A DNA stretch of 64,000 nt from NCBI GenBank assembly GCA_949987705.1, contig OX465284.1, positions 106,003,163 through 106,067,162 on the forward strand, given 5' to 3'. Under the pieces are notes generated by a model. The model was not told where the DNA came from, did not search any database, and worked only from the letters and a program-made list of their open reading frames with translations. Both the position numbers and the translations under genes were made by a program. Below are positions 36,661 through 48,639 of this stretch, one piece after another. How positions within the stretch are numbered: the first letter of the stretch is position 1; every line of letters starts with the position of its first letter. Source of the stretch: Thereva unica. Its lineage: Eukaryota > Arthropoda > Insecta > Diptera > Therevidae.

Positions 36661-36892
36661 TTGTTCACGTAGTATAAAAGTTGTCCGATGATTAACCTCG
36701 AATTTTAAAAAAAGTTGTAGGTAACATATTTTTATAGTCAACTCTAAAGTTTTTTTTTTATATATCCAAAATAATGTCTTGCAGATTTGTTCTTTGTTTC
36801 ATTATTCCGGACTATGCATTTTCTTATTCCGGACTATGCACACATAATTTTTTTTATTAAAAGGCGTTGCGACGCACGCGGGTTTTTGCTAG

Positions 36893-37190
36893 TAATAAAT
36901 AAATTAAATCCATGTAACATATTTCAGGAAACAAAGTGATTCCTTCAAGGACGAAATTTGGCTCAACTTTTAAAGCACTCTCCATTGATTGTGCCATTTA
37001 AAGTTTTTTTTATTTTTTCACTGTTCATCAGTCCATCCGCCTGTGACCCGCTATCATCTCTCAAACTACTGTGATTAAAACGCATATTATATGGCATGTT
37101 CTATGACAAATTGTTGGTCTCAGTCAGGAAACCCATAATTGAGGAAACGGTGGACCTATCACCCGAAGCACTAAATTCTAATCGTCTATA
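36893..37190. other. Nothing recognised
   Basis: Short AT-rich flank between the Helitron end and the next LINE relic. Confidence 0.4.
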
Positions 37191-37199
37191 AGAGAAAAT

Positions 37200-38200
37200 A
37201 AAAATATCAAACATGGCGTTCATCGTACATCTCCCCAAAATTTGCGATCGTTCCATTCATTTCATTTTTGTCGATGATATTGAACTACTCGAAAGCGAAG
37301 TTAGAACGGAGTTTAGTCATCTGATAGTTAAATAAGCAAATTTAAAGCCATCGTCCAAGTTTGACGATGAATCAATTTTACACACTCATGAGAACACTCA
37401 TGGAATAACTAAACCAGTCCAAGATGAACAATATCTGGCTCATGGACGATCTTGAAACTTGGACTTAGCTCGCGACAGCAACAAAAACAACTGTTCCTTC
37501 GGCACAGTGGGTAGAGCGTCGCTTAAGCTTGGGAACCAAATTATACAAATCGGCATAAAAAACAAGCTGGTTGTAGGAAAAAATATGAAAGCAAACAACC
37601 AAAAACAGCAACAACAAACAATAAAATTACCGCGAATTGCCAGCAAAAATACCAGCAACACCTCAATCCCTTCGTTGTCCATTGAGGAATTCTCAGCGTA
37701 TTTCCTCAAGCGTGTGAAAGCGGAAAGGGGCTTTTCGTCCAAGCCACTGACTGATATTTGTGATTCCGTAGTGTCGATGCGAGCTATGCCACTCTTTGTG
37801 CCGCCAAAATCATACGAGCGGGTATGCGTTCGTTCATTGCTCACTCTACCAAATCTATGAATCCTAGTCCGAACAGATGATTCAATGGGGAGTATATGAA
37901 CACCATCAAAGCTAAAGAACCCGCTTGTAGAGCACATAGACGTTCGTTTATTGAGTCACTTCGTCGCGACTACTTTAAATTGAGGAACTCCTGCAATTCC
38001 ATTATCAAGAAAGTCAAATCATCATTCGACGATTGGTTGAGAAGTAAGATTATCGATACCATTGCAGATTACAAAAACTTCTAGTCCTTGATAACTTCCA
38101 TCAAGAAGAATTTTATTTCCTCCTTACACCTCCTTTCATTCACAACAAGGAAGTGATAACAAATAGCAAAACGACTATTTAGAATCCCTCCGTACCTCGT
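37200..38200 (+). pseudogene. LINE ORF2 linker relic
   Basis: At 37890-38084 the plus frame reads YMNTIKAKEPACRAHRRSFI, then KLRNSCNSIIKKVKSSFDDW and LRSKIIDTI. This is the basic linker between endonuclease and reverse transcriptase in jockey/I-type LINEs. It continues frameshifted into SIKKNFIS. A 133-codon frame at 37459-37860 before it (KVKAERGFSSKPLTDICDS) may belong to the same relic but is unassigned. Confidence 0.6.
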
Positions 38201-38204
38201 ATTT

Positions 38205-38540
38205 GTAAGGAAGACCGCTGGAACAAGTTCAGCAGATTGCTTAGTGGCTTGTCGCTTACATTGAACATTTCAAGGTTCCTGGGTTACCAATCGCAGTACT
38301 ACCTTCGGTCTCTTCGGAAGGAGTTCACCAAAGCGGGCTCGAGGATGCCCCGTGGGCTCTCCACTCCGACCATCTGTCCCTTAACCCTTTAGTGGGTCCA
38401 GAAACTTAGGGAAACGCGCCGGCGAGCTGGGTTAGGTTGCTGTCCGTGGGGTGACTCCATCCTTTTTTCTCTTCTTCTAGGGTCGCTGTTCCCCTGGATC
38501 ATTGGACTATTCTACCTATAGATGCTGCTAATTTTCTAGC
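38205..38540 (+). repeat. Interspersed repeat family C, copy 2
   Basis: Homologous to 10205-10660 (GTTCAGCAGATTGCTTAGTG, GGCTCTCCA, CCAGAAACTTAGGGAAA, CTTCTTCTAGGG). About 65-70% similar by eye. Confidence 0.55.
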
Positions 38541-39300
38541 GGGTTCAAACACCTAGTGCAAAATGGCAGGTTCAAAAACTTAGTACAAAATGCTTCTCGG
38601 CTTCCTTGGATCAATCGCATGCCCATAGATGCACTCCCCCCTTCTTCTTCTTCTTCTTTAAACTCCTTTAATCCCTCATGGGACATAGGGCGGAAACAGT
38701 TGCCCTCCAGCGGACTCTGTTTTGCGCGACAGCTCTTAGCTCCGACCTGGATCTCCCAGTTGTTGCGGCTTCTTCTAGTAGGGTTCTCCTCCACGTTGTT
38801 CTAGGTACATGCACTGCACTCCCCCCACCACCCCATTATGAATGACCGCAAATCGTTTTCATAATTTGGCTCCCACGGTCAAAGGACGCTCTACTTCAAA
38901 AATGCTAGCCCTGAAGTCAATATGCGCCTAATAATCCCGATCGCTTAACTTCAATCACGGAGAGTGTTTTCAATGATTTTAAAGATTTTTGAGTTTTCAC
39001 ACCAACAGCACCCCTACAACCAATCCATCTTTCTTGAACCCGCTGCAATGGCCAGTTTTAAGCAAACACCTTTATCTCGGCTTATTCGACTGAGAGTCGA
39101 TATTTGTTATCTCGCTAAGGAGATATAAGGGTTTAAACAATTTAAGGCTGCTTCTTGCCTACATGCACAACAAATCTGACTATGTCTGTAGATATGGATG
39201 AACGACGCTCCTAATTACCTACTCAATGCCGATCCCATCTCGACTCATCTCCAAAAAACCTAACCTAGCGAAGAACTAAAGACGAAGAAGAACCCTTAAT
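38541..39300. other. Nothing firmly recognised
   Basis: It contains (CTT)n near 38642 and ends near GACGAAGAAGAA at 39280, which could be a retroelement tail. No domain is seen. Confidence 0.35.
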
Positions 39301-39309
39301 ATTGGTAAT

Positions 39310-39510
39310 ATTTGTCTTGAGTTAAGTTAGGTAGAGTTAAGTTGAGTTAAGTAATGAGTTGGTTTAAGAGTTCCGTTGAGAGTCGAGAAAAGAGTTGAGT
39401 TATAAGAGCTGAGTGAAAAGTTTTTTTTTCAGTTGCGTTGAGTTAAGAGATGGGTAATGTTTAACCCTTAACTCAACTCAACTTATCTCAACTCAAATGA
39501 CCCTTAACTC
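39310..39510. repeat. Inverted GAGTTAA-type arrays
   Basis: GAGTTAAGTTGAGTTAAG words at 39314-39365 face CTTAACTCAACTCAACTTAT words at 39467-39510, giving a potential hairpin with a T-run loop. A related GAGTTGAGTTGAG block occurs near 11770. Confidence 0.65.
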
Positions 39511-40262
39511 GTTATGTCGTGCTCGGTTAAAAGAAAGCAATAGAGAACACGATATACATTTTAATAATGGTCTGGAGAGTGCGATGGACCTTGTCTTGGA
39601 ACTCCTTTATGTTGCAGGAGTTCCCATCATCCCATTGCGCAAAGTCTCCTGTAACAAAAATCAAAACACAAATTTCTGTAACGGGGCTTCGATCTCGCCA
39701 AGTAGGGTATCGAGCAATGTTGGCGTTTTTGGTTACCATCTTGGTTCCCAAATTCAGTTGGATTAATCTCGAGCTAATCATAGCTGACAGATATTGCCTA
39801 ATGCTTGCTTAATTACTTAACGCAAAGCCATAACAATTGTAGAGCTTCTGCGGTTATTGTTAGGATGGTATACAAAATTCATGGTAGGTTTATTTATTTT
39901 TCTCAGAATCACAAGGTTTCAACAAGGATAAAGATATTTTTTGTATATCCTTGATCCATTAAGCGATAATTAATTTCTTAAAAATTTTGTCTCTTCTTTT
40001 ACCTTCATATGACTTTCATTCAAGTCAATGTCAACGATATCTAATTATTCACGTCAGCAAATACACCATTATGATGCGTCATTTTAGACTGATGGATCTT
40101 CTCTGAAATAATCCAACTAATTGGTGAATGAATAATGCCATGTATTTTCCGAATGTATTAATAGAACTTTTCTACAGCCACGCCACGTATATAACTTCAT
40201 GCTATACCACCAATGATATTGGATGCCAGTTTTCGCAATGATCGATGCCCCTCCAGCCAGTA
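39511..40262. other. Nothing recognised
   Basis: Intronic sequence with no supported feature. Confidence 0.4.
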
Positions 40263-40435
40263 GCATCTTCAAGATAAATTTTCTACAATTTCTACCACAA
40301 CAATGTGGTGGGGGTGCTGGAGGGGAGTTGGTTGTGTGGCAGCATGAAAAATTAATTTAATTAGCATAGAAGCCTTTTGAGAGTAGAATGGAGCATGTTG
40401 AAGGGAAATGATAAAGTCCTTTATTTATTTATATT
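40263..40435 (+). repeat. Duplicated intronic segment, copy 1
   Basis: TTCAAGATAAATTTTCTAC, then CTACCACA, GCATGAAAAATTAATTTAAT and ATAGAAGCC, then GATAAAGTC. The same order occurs at 46390-46530. The core AAAAATTAATTTAATT is a cluster of homeodomain-type TAATT sites. Confidence 0.6.
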
Positions 40436-42600
40436 TTTATTTTTTTTTCTGCCTGCCGTGTTGCCTTTAAGGACGCGAAGACGTGGCGGTTCATCCAGAA
40501 GAGCTGGTGGTGATGATAGGTGTGTTGAGCAATGACTCAAAGTGCCGCACAATACCAATAAATCATATTCAGTTGCCACAGGAGACATTACCATAATTTC
40601 TTAGGTGCTGACAGTAATATTTCTTCTTTTCGATGTTGTATATACTCGTATGTATGTGTATATATATTTTTTTGTTATCAGAAATTTATGGTAGCAAGTG
40701 CTGCTGGTGTTGCCGGCTGTCGGGAGATGGCGGTGGGTGGTTTCGATATGGCGGTATTGTGGATCCTTGAATTCCGAGTTTCATTTTCCTTCATATTTTT
40801 GCCGGGTGATATCGTTTTGCAATTCAAATTGAAAGTTGCATTGAAGAAGATTTCAATTTTCTTTTATTCAACTTTTTTTTTTTTGATTTTGTTGTTGTTG
40901 TTGTGTATCCTTCTCATTTTGTTTCCATTGCTAATGGATCAGGATTGAATATCTGATAGGGCGGGGGAATAAAAAAAAGATTCTTTTAATATTTATGATA
41001 TTGAGTCCGAAAATTAATCACTTCAGGATTTTCGAAAGAGATATGAAAAGCATTCTCGATGCGCCCCAGTGTAAGGATACAATAGGAGTGGGGGAGGAGG
41101 GTGGGAAATTAAAAAGGAAAAAATAAGAACCGAACCGAAAAATAAGATATCATCAACTTCCTTCCAATAACAAACGGAATTTCTTATGTATCCACTCATG
41201 AAAATTTCATTTTTATCGATTCGCCCAGGGATTTAGGACCCTAAACCTCAGAAGGTACAACACAGAAATTCAAAGAAGAAAAAAACCAGAGCACGAGAGA
41301 GAGAGGGGGAAAAAAGGATAACAGCAACAACAACAGCAAAAAATGTACCAAGAAGGAAGCTACAAAAAAAGGACTATACAACGAACACACCGAGTCCGAT
41401 TCCAGAGCTTCGTTAACATGGTCTAAAAATGATTAGAATTTTACTCCTTCAAGGTATTCCAAAAAGCCGGGGTGGGGAGGAAGGAGAAATACCCCTCAGA
41501 AATACCAGGATCTTTCATGTGGCAGAAAACAGGAATTCCCTTCGACTCTCGGGGCTGGTGGTGGTGCTGGCTCCAAGGAGCAAAGGAATGAAAAGTTAAG
41601 GAACAATTCGACGACCGACTACGATAACGACGACACGGGTCGGCGCGGCGGCGGCAGCAGCGGCAACAGGAGAGCATATACCGAGATATAATCCTTGAAG
41701 CAGGACGAGCTTTTGCCCATATATGAAAATTGCATTTTTATAGATGAAAGGAATTGTACTCACATCGTGTTGGATTTTATAACGCTACACAGAACAGCAA
41801 CAACTTAAATATTTCATTGTTTTTACGAGCATTGTACTTCTGCTGGCTCCTGGCTCTGTGATAAGTTCATTTACAACTGAATACAATTTGAATGCCTGAG
41901 AAAGGAGCGGGGATTTTTTTTTGCTATTTCCTTGTTATACCAAAAATTTCTTTCATTTTTCCCCCCACTTTTTTTTTCTTCTTGCAAATCTGAAATAACA
42001 TTTTTATTACATGCATATGTGGAATGGAATATGTATATTTTTTTGTGCCATCGGAAAATGGAATGTAAAGGAGCATTTTTTTCCATTAGATAAATAAAAT
42101 TTTATGCTACGAAAAACATATTTGTATGACAATTGTAAAAGCTTAACAAAGAACGATGGGGGCTTACACGGAATAATGTACTGCATATAAAACGAATTGT
42201 ACATACATACATAATATACAAATCACGAATTTGTATACATCGAAATTCAATCTACAGCATCATGTATGTAGCAGTGTAAAGTGAAAGTTATTTTCCAAGC
42301 TATTAAATGTCTTCGATATTTTTTTTTTTTCGATCAAGGTTCAGCACGGAGTCGTATGAAAAATAAACATAGACTTTGTGATTGGATAGTAGTTTGCTGT
42401 ATTATGGTTATGCTAATTTTATAGATAAAGTCTGTCTGTCCGTTTTTGGGGGCTTTATGTTGAAATAAAGTAAATATTTCTATTTTAAATTAATGTTTAC
42501 TTGGATGAATAAGTGAAAATGCAGTGTCCTTTATGAATACTTCTGTTAAAATTATTATGGCTCTTCAAAATGTTTTTTAATTGCTTCTTTTTCTTCTTTG
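40436..42600. other. Nothing recognised
   Basis: Intron with TATG/TTG microsatellites (40640-40670, 40890) and a GC-rich CGGCGGCGGCAGCAGCGGC stretch near 41650. No gene or TE domain. Confidence 0.45.
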
Positions 42601-42604
42601 ATAC

Positions 42605-44530
42605 GTTAGCAACTTATACGATGCTGTAGGTGGCACCGGTACTCGGACTCCATTTACCTTTGTATTTCTTCTTCGATCAGTGTCTGTTGATCGCATCTTT
42701 GTCTAACAGTTTCATTTCGAAAGCGATCGCGGAGTGAGACACCTAGAATCAGCCTCAAGGATCGTATTTGGAAGACCTCTAGCTTGTTGTAGTCCGGCTT
42801 GAGCCTTGTCCACGTTTCTGATCCATAAAGAAGAATCGAACAGACCATCGTTCGGTAAAGGTGTACTTTCGTTTTGATGGCGATGCGGCTGTGACCTTCA
42901 GACGTCAATGGCACTTTCTTTTTTTCAACCAATGCTCCATAATATTTGAACATCGGAACCTGTTTGATTTAGGTTCCAACGAGGTGAATACTGGCTTTCG
43001 AGCCGTCCGTTGTGAGCACTTTGGTCTTTTCCGCTTTGATTTATAACCCGTATGCGTATGCGGTAATGCGGAAAACGTCGTATAAAATGTCTGTTGCTTC
43101 GGTATCCATGTCGGAGAAGACGGCATTATCGTCGGCGAACATCAAGTTGGTTGGGAAATTGTTGTCGTCGTATCGAACTCCGCTTCGAATACAACGTTGA
43201 AGAGAAGTGGCGAAGCGACGCCTCCCCGTCGGACACCTGTTTGAATCGGGAACTCCTCGGATAAGTCGCTTCGAATACGAACGCTTCTGATTGAGTCATC
43301 GTACGACGTTTGGAGAAGTTGGATGTTTTTAATGGCACGTCTTCAGTCCCTAAATCTCTCCACAAGCTGTTCCAATCGACGCAATCGAAAGAGGATTTCA
43401 AATCGGTGAAAACGACGACAGTTCGTTTGACGCAATTAATTCTTTCTTCCATTAGCTGACGGAGAGCGAATATTTGATCAATACATCCTCGATGTGGTCT
43501 AAATCCAGATTGTTCTTTCCGGCTCGTTTGCTCCTCTGTAGCCTCGATTGTATCATTTTTGTAAATACTTTTCCGATGATCGAAAGGAGGCTAATACCGC
43601 GATAATTCTTGCATTCCCGACTATCACCTTTCTTCAAAATTGGCACAACGATCGCTTTCTTGCACCCCTACGGGACAAGATCCAAATGCCATATGTGTGG
43701 TATGAGGACATGGCGTTGTTGTAATAAGACATCACCTCCGACTTTGATCTTTTCAGCGGTTACTTGATCTATTCCTGCCCTTTTTTCATTTTTCAGCTAT
43801 TTTATTGCCGTATTCACCTCGATAATTTTCGGTTCGATAGCCGTGCGAGCGCCGTGAACCTGATGGATAATTCCATTTGAAACTCTCGCCCGATTCTTCT
43901 TGGTTGGTGGTGGCGCCGTTTTAATCGCTCTTTGTAATCATATCTGTATTTTGCTCGAACAATAAAATGGTCCGATCTTGCGTTAATCTAAACGTAGTCC
44001 AGCCGAGTCGTTGTCGCGTGGATTTCGCCAGGTGAGAGTTGTGAGTTAATGGCGTCAGATACTGTTGCCAACGATCAAATTGTTTGACGCTGCAAATGGT
44101 AGGAGGCGTAAGATGTTGTCGTTAACTACTCCGTGTCCGAATCTGATCAGCCAGTTCGATCTGCTCCTGAATGTGCATTGAAGTTCTCCACGAGTATGAT
44201 TAATTTGGATGGAGGTATCGTATCAAGCGTCTGTTGAAGCTGATCGTAAAATACGTCCTTGTTCGCGTCCGTGCTGGTCTCGGTTGGCACTTTAACGGAT
44301 ACCATATGAATGTTGATCGTTCCACCTATGGTTATAGCCGCCAAACGCTCCAATATTGGTTGGTATGCAATAACCCTGCTGGCGGCCCGTCGATCAACCA
44401 TAACCCCGTCGCCGGCCTCTCGTTTTTCATTACCGGAATAGTAAAGCGTCATCGTTACGTCGATTGTTGGCGGGATGATCGTCAATATCCCAGATCCGGT
44501 AAGCGTCCGATATGCAGCACCTAAAAACAA
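42605..44530 (-). pseudogene. LINE with endonuclease and reverse transcriptase, degenerate
   Basis: Reading the minus strand from 44530: DRRAASRVIAYQPILERLAA and LIILVENFNAHSGADRTG (APE endonuclease, normally GDFNAH). Then endonuclease end (43950-44120), then RT: PILKKGDSRECKNYRGISLL at 43600-43646, FTDLKSSFDCVDW (YxDxxxAFD-type motif) at about 43380, YDDDAVF-like motif near 43125, and KTKVHLYRTMVCSILLYGSE with LEVFQIRSLRLILGVSLRDR at 42680-42860. It ends in ATCAAAGAAGAAAAAGAAG at about 42590. The order is that of RTE/CR1-type LINEs. The start is missing, several frameshifts occur, and the C terminus has a deletion. Confidence 0.85.
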
Positions 44531-46385
44531 TATAGGTGTAGTAGTCAGTTAATCCAGTTGGTCAGTTATGCAGCTCCTACTATATACATAGGTACATATC
44601 TTGAATTCTGTGCGTTTAATTCACCCAATAAAACAAAGATGTCTCCCCTTGGAATAGAGCATAATTCTAAGACAATGATTCATACTTTTGTCTAATCTTT
44701 AGCTAATCACAGATTTGGGGCAAGGTTAGAGATATTTATACAACTAAATCAAGAGAACGATATATCCTGAAAACAGAACAAAACTTCTGATCAACCAAAC
44801 AAACCGATATTTATCTTTTGGCAGCCACGCTTCCAAGTAGGTTATTTATACAATACATAAATCTCCCACATAAATCACATCGATAAATGAAAAACATTTC
44901 ATCTCTTGCTGTTTTTTAATTCCGTCTGTTTCTGAAATATAAGCAATTTTCGTGGTCCAATTACCACAGGCTAAAACGATATCCATGTACATTTCGCCAT
45001 AACAGAAAAAATTTGCATAATGAAAAGAGATATTCTCAAAAATCTGAAAAAAAGTGCCTCGCATAAATACACTCTGGAGCCCGACTTGCCTGCTCCGGAT
45101 TTATTCTTGTAATTTTACACAGTAGCTAAATATCGTGGGCCCCAATGTGTAACTATTGTAACTGAAGCCCCATTTCACCTCATCCCCAGTATCGAATCCA
45201 TCGTGCCAAAATTCCCACAAGAGTCGAGAGGAGCAAATTTAAATCACGATGAAACAACAAAAAGCACTTTCTTAAAGCTGTCACACTTTTTGGAACATTT
45301 CGCCCCATTGTTACTTTTGGCACGTTCCAGCAGCTCCAGGACGTTTTTTTTTTTCTGTTCTGTTCATCAGTTATGGAGCATTTATGTAGAGCCTAATTTC
45401 ATACAGGATAAAGCGAAACGAAAATATATTTCGACACACATTCCCCATCAAATACTGCTCTTATAGAGTCCGAGATAAATCACCGGGAATAGAGGAAGTC
45501 GGAGGAGATTTGGGATCCAGGATATGATATTACTGTGCGATTCCTCCGTCATTGGTGGAAAGTCATAAGTGTACATATCTCGGGCGAATCCTTATGGAGG
45601 TCCTGGCTCCGGCATGGATCCACCGGGAGGAGTCCATAAAAAATTGATAAAAGATTTTCGTAACAAATGAAAGCTTTTATAGAAATTGAAGAAAACGCCA
45701 TTTGGCCCCCGTTGTGACCCAGGGTGGATGCCGCTTGCTCCCCTGCCGCCCCACATTTGTGACTTGTAATCCGGTGTCTTCAGGACCAGCGCCAGGATGA
45801 GAGTATAACGAATATATTGTCTTATCTCTGTTCAATAAAGAAAATTGCGCAGGATGAGCAGCCTCGGCCGTAAAGTGTAGGAAATGTGAATATGAGAGTT
45901 CCAAGGCAAACATTATCCTGTATTTGGGTAAATTGAGTGTATTGGATACTGCTCCTCCACTCCACCCACCCCAACCCCTCGCGCACCGTTGTCGTGCCAC
46001 ATTACACACACCCCCGCTCCCCCCCCCCCCCCCAGTCTGCTCCAATAAGTGTCAGATATATGCCTAATATATTAAGGATCAAAGGGTGTGGCACAGTCAA
46101 CTACTATGATAGGCCTTACTCTGATTACTTGCCTCTTGGGATCGAAGACGTGTACGTAATATCGAGTTGTTTGCAAAGCAATCAATAGGACGACAAGGCA
46201 ATTTCATCAAGCCGGTAATTGATACCCTTGTTGTCCAAGGGCTGTTCTTATACAGTATATCTATCGTCCAGCCATGGCCTGGTGGGTGCCTCTTAACGCC
46301 TGGCTAGCCTCGAGCAGGCTAGTTTATCCTTTCTGGACTGACATCACTTCATTGATTGGATGTCAGTTTGCAGTGAAATATGAAC
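44531..46385. other. Nothing recognised
   Basis: Non-coding, with a poly-C run at about 46019-46034 and T-runs. Open frames (for example 45677-46045 minus) are Gly- and Ser-rich without homology that I can name. Confidence 0.45.
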
Positions 46386-46389
46386 ATTT

Positions 46390-46530
46390 TCTCCAAGATA
46401 AATTTGATATTTCCTGCCACGATGACGGGGTTGAGACATGAAAAATTAATTTAATTGGAATAGAAACCCTTCGGGCAACCTGTGTATAATAACGTTCGAG
46501 GGTAGCAGGGTAGGTGATAAAGTCTTAATT
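46390..46530 (+). repeat. Duplicated intronic segment, copy 2
   Basis: TCCAAGATAAATTTGATAT, then CTGCCACG, ACATGAAAAATTAATTTAAT, ATAGAAACCC and GATAAAGTC match 40263-40435 in order and orientation. Confidence 0.6.
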
Positions 46531-46865
46531 TGATAGATGATGGCAGATTTACTGCTGTTTTTTCGGCATTGGGTGGAGGGGGAATTCACGCCAATTAGTA
46601 AAGCATTAATCAAAATCAAATAAATTTTTTTAGTATTAATCAGCAATATTTTTTCGCGTTTCGGTAATATTTTATGGTGGGTGAATTTTAAATTTGAATT
46701 AGAAAATAATTTATCATCGGAATGGGATTTTTTGGGATTGAGAAAGGGTAGAGGTCAATGACTTCGAGGGGCTTATATTAGAAAAATATACTACACGCAA
46801 AAGGCAGGGCATCCTGCATAACATTGGCCAGCATTTCGGGCGAAAGTAGAAAAAAAAATGGTCAT

Positions 46866-46932
46866 ACAACGGGCATTTAAGGCCATCATATGCCCCTTAA
46901 AATCCAAGTGGCCGGTGTTCGCCCGTTGTAAG
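46866..46932. repeat. Short inverted repeat ACAACGGGC
   Basis: ACAACGGGC near 46866 and GCCCGTTGT near 46922 are inverted repeats around a 45-bp AT/GC mixed core; possibly a tiny TE remnant. Confidence 0.4.
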
Positions 46933-46974
46933 GCTATTTTATATTTTTACTTGGGGTTGTAGCAGTTATGTCGG

Positions 46975-47110
46975 CTCGTTTGTTAGCTTTGCGTTCTTGA
47001 ATGGTCTTCGGTTTGCTGGCATAAACCTTACTTTTTAAATAACTCTACAGAAGTCTGATTCCGTTAAATCCGGAGAATAAAGAGGCCACTCCAAATTTTT
47101 CCATTTTTCT
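46975..47110 (-). pseudogene. Tc1/mariner-type DDE transposase C-terminal fragment
   Basis: The minus frame reads KNLEWPLYSPDLTESDFCRV, then VRFMPANRRPFKNAKLTNE. This matches the W-P-x-R-S-P-D-L-T-P-x-D-F-F-L-W segment that carries the last catalytic Asp in DDE transposases, followed by the KPKTIQEL-type tail. No remaining N-terminal part is adjacent. Confidence 0.7.
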
Positions 47111-47421
47111 TACGATAAGCACTCACATTTGAATGATTGTTTTCAATGTAAAGTGCTAAAGTGGTGTTTATTGAATCCGTGTAAAGGATTGTAGTGCTTT
47201 TGATAGAGAACGTAAGCTAGAAAATACCATATTTTTATGTTAGTGAAAATTGTTCTTTTGTTAAAACATAATTTTCCAATAGATAGCGCCAGCAGGAAAA
47301 TTATGTTCAACAATGCCAGATCAGAAACGTCAAATGATAAGATAAACATCCGTCAATGTCTCCTTATCATTTCATTTGTAGATTTTTATCAGAGTCATAT
47401 AAATATTGTTTGATTGTGAAA

Positions 47422-47930
47422 ATGTCGAACTTTGAATCAAATAAGCGCCATTAACGATAAGTTTTCCTTTTTCGGTCATCGATTCGAAAAAAAAAAACTG
47501 AGGCGCATTGAATTATTGTAGAAACTTATTGAAGGGATTTTCATAGTGAAAGAACGTTTCGCTGGTTTCAATCGTACAAAAGCGGTGATTTTGACGTAGA
47601 ACATAATGAACGTTTCGGACTGGTAGATAGGTTTTAAGTCACGCAGAATTTCAGGCATTACTGGACGTAAACGCAACAAAACCTGCAGTTTAATTGGGCG
47701 TGACTCAACAAACAAGCCATTTTCCATCATTTGGAAGCATTGGAAATGTTCCAAAAGGAAGAAAATTGGGTGCTATATGAGTTGAAACCAAGAGATATCG
47801 AACGTTGTAGTTTCAGTCAAAACAGCTGCTCCGACGGCAAAGAAGGACGAACTTTTTGCATCGTATTGTGACTGGCGATGAAAAGTGGACCGGTTTAGAA
47901 AAAAAGTCGTTGGGTGCCCAACCTCGAAAG
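47422..47930 (+). pseudogene. Mariner transposase relic 1
   Basis: It begins MSNFESNKRH at 47422, as irritans-type mariners do. A deletion follows, then TFRWFQSYKSGDFDVEHNER (helix-turn-helix linker), AIFHHLEALEMFQKEENWVL, YELKPRDIER (WVPHEL-type motif) and HRIVTGDEKWTGL at about 47858. The catalytic GDEKW Asp is still intact. Stops and frameshifts lie throughout. At about 47930 it breaks into unrelated LINE sequence, so the C-terminal half is missing. Confidence 0.85.
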
Positions 47931-48065
47931 ATGTTCTGTACCTACCGAAAAACTTCTTAACGAGGAGCATATCAATGAGGACTAAAGTGAAACTGCACAG
48001 AACCCTTATAAGACCAATACTGATGTACTCCAATACTCTGAAACCTGGGGGCTTCGAAAAAAAAA
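47931..48065 (+). pseudogene. LINE reverse transcriptase C-terminal scrap
   Basis: The plus frame reads SMRTKVKLHRTLIRPILMYS, then NTLKPGGFEKK, matching the K-x-K-L-Y-K-T-L-I-R-P-V-L-x-Y-G-x-E-T-W segment of LINE reverse transcriptases. It abuts mariner relic 1 directly. Confidence 0.7.
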
Positions 48066-48089
48066 CTCCTTCCCACTATAATGGAGGTA

Positions 48090-48480
48090 ATGGTATTCTT
48101 CTAGTAATCTTTCTCATACATGTTTCAGCTTATACTTTTTTGAGCTAAGCATTTTACATCTTAAAAAAAGTAGTCCCCTTGAATTCTTCACAAAGTAACT
48201 TATCTCTTTTCTTATGAAAAGTTGGGTAAACATTCTTCCAACCACATCTTCTTTCATGCAATTTTTGTACTTCTACTATGTCTTCTTTTTTAAAAAGTTC
48301 AGCGGCTCCTCCATCGATACCAGCGTTACTTCTTCAAGCGTTCGAGACTCCACGTTCGAACCATAGTCTGGAACGAATGGTGTTTTCATTGAGGAGCAAT
48401 TTTTCTTGGACTGCGGTTTGCTCTGGTATAATGCCGCCATTATTATTCTTGCATAAGGTTTTTTGCTTTGTAAACACTAC
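48090..48480 (-). pseudogene. LINE reverse transcriptase N-terminal relic
   Basis: The minus frames read NAGIDGGAAELFKKEDIVEV (from A-P-G-x-D-G-I-x-A-E-L-L-K), then VYPTFHKKRDKLLCEEFKGT and TFFKM (from P-I-x-K-K-G-D..C-x-N-Y-R-G-I-T-L-L). This is the start of the RT domain. It has stops and altered motif residues. The open frame 48443-48739 upstream on the same strand may belong to the linker. Confidence 0.65.
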
Positions 48481-48639
48481 TGCTCGTTTTAACATCCGTA
48501 TAAACATATTTGATATTATTATTCTGTAAGTTTTTATGAATATCCTGAATTTGTCTAAAGCACTGAATCGAGAGTTTCCTATCAATGAAAGTAGAACTGG
48601 ATGGAGTTAAATCTAAACCAAAACCTTGTCTTAATTTTG

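Larger units (their letters stand above)
31665..36892 (+). mobile_element. Degenerate Helitron, 5' end split by a nested element
   Basis: The 3' end has a GC-rich hairpin (near 36864-36879, GCGTTGCGACGC) followed by ACGCGGGTTTTTGCTAG ending at 36892, then T: the CTAG-T end of a Helitron. The 5' end TCTATATAA at 31665-31673 follows an A and continues at 34756 with ATATAATTGGAGTGTCTGTC once the inserted element is removed. This is the TC start and AGTGTCTGTCTGT leader common in insect Helitrons. The leader (34860-35520) holds GTCTGTCTGT runs, GGCTAATCCGATTGGGATGG and three copies of a unit with GGTATCAAATGAAAGG and AAAATGGCGGC. Decayed helicase lies at 35780-36660. Confidence 0.8.

Noticed and set aside
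37497..37540. tRNA-like box A (AGTGGGTAGAGCGTCGC)
   Set aside because: No box B or foldable cloverleaf follows.
37440..37937. 165-codon minus-strand ORF
   Set aside because: It overlaps the plus-strand LINE relic and its hydrophobic run is the complement of CAA-rich DNA.
39310..39510. Telomere-like TTAGG repeats
   Set aside because: The words are GAGTTAA/GTTGA variants with only isolated TTAGG; they form an inverted local repeat rather than a telomeric array.
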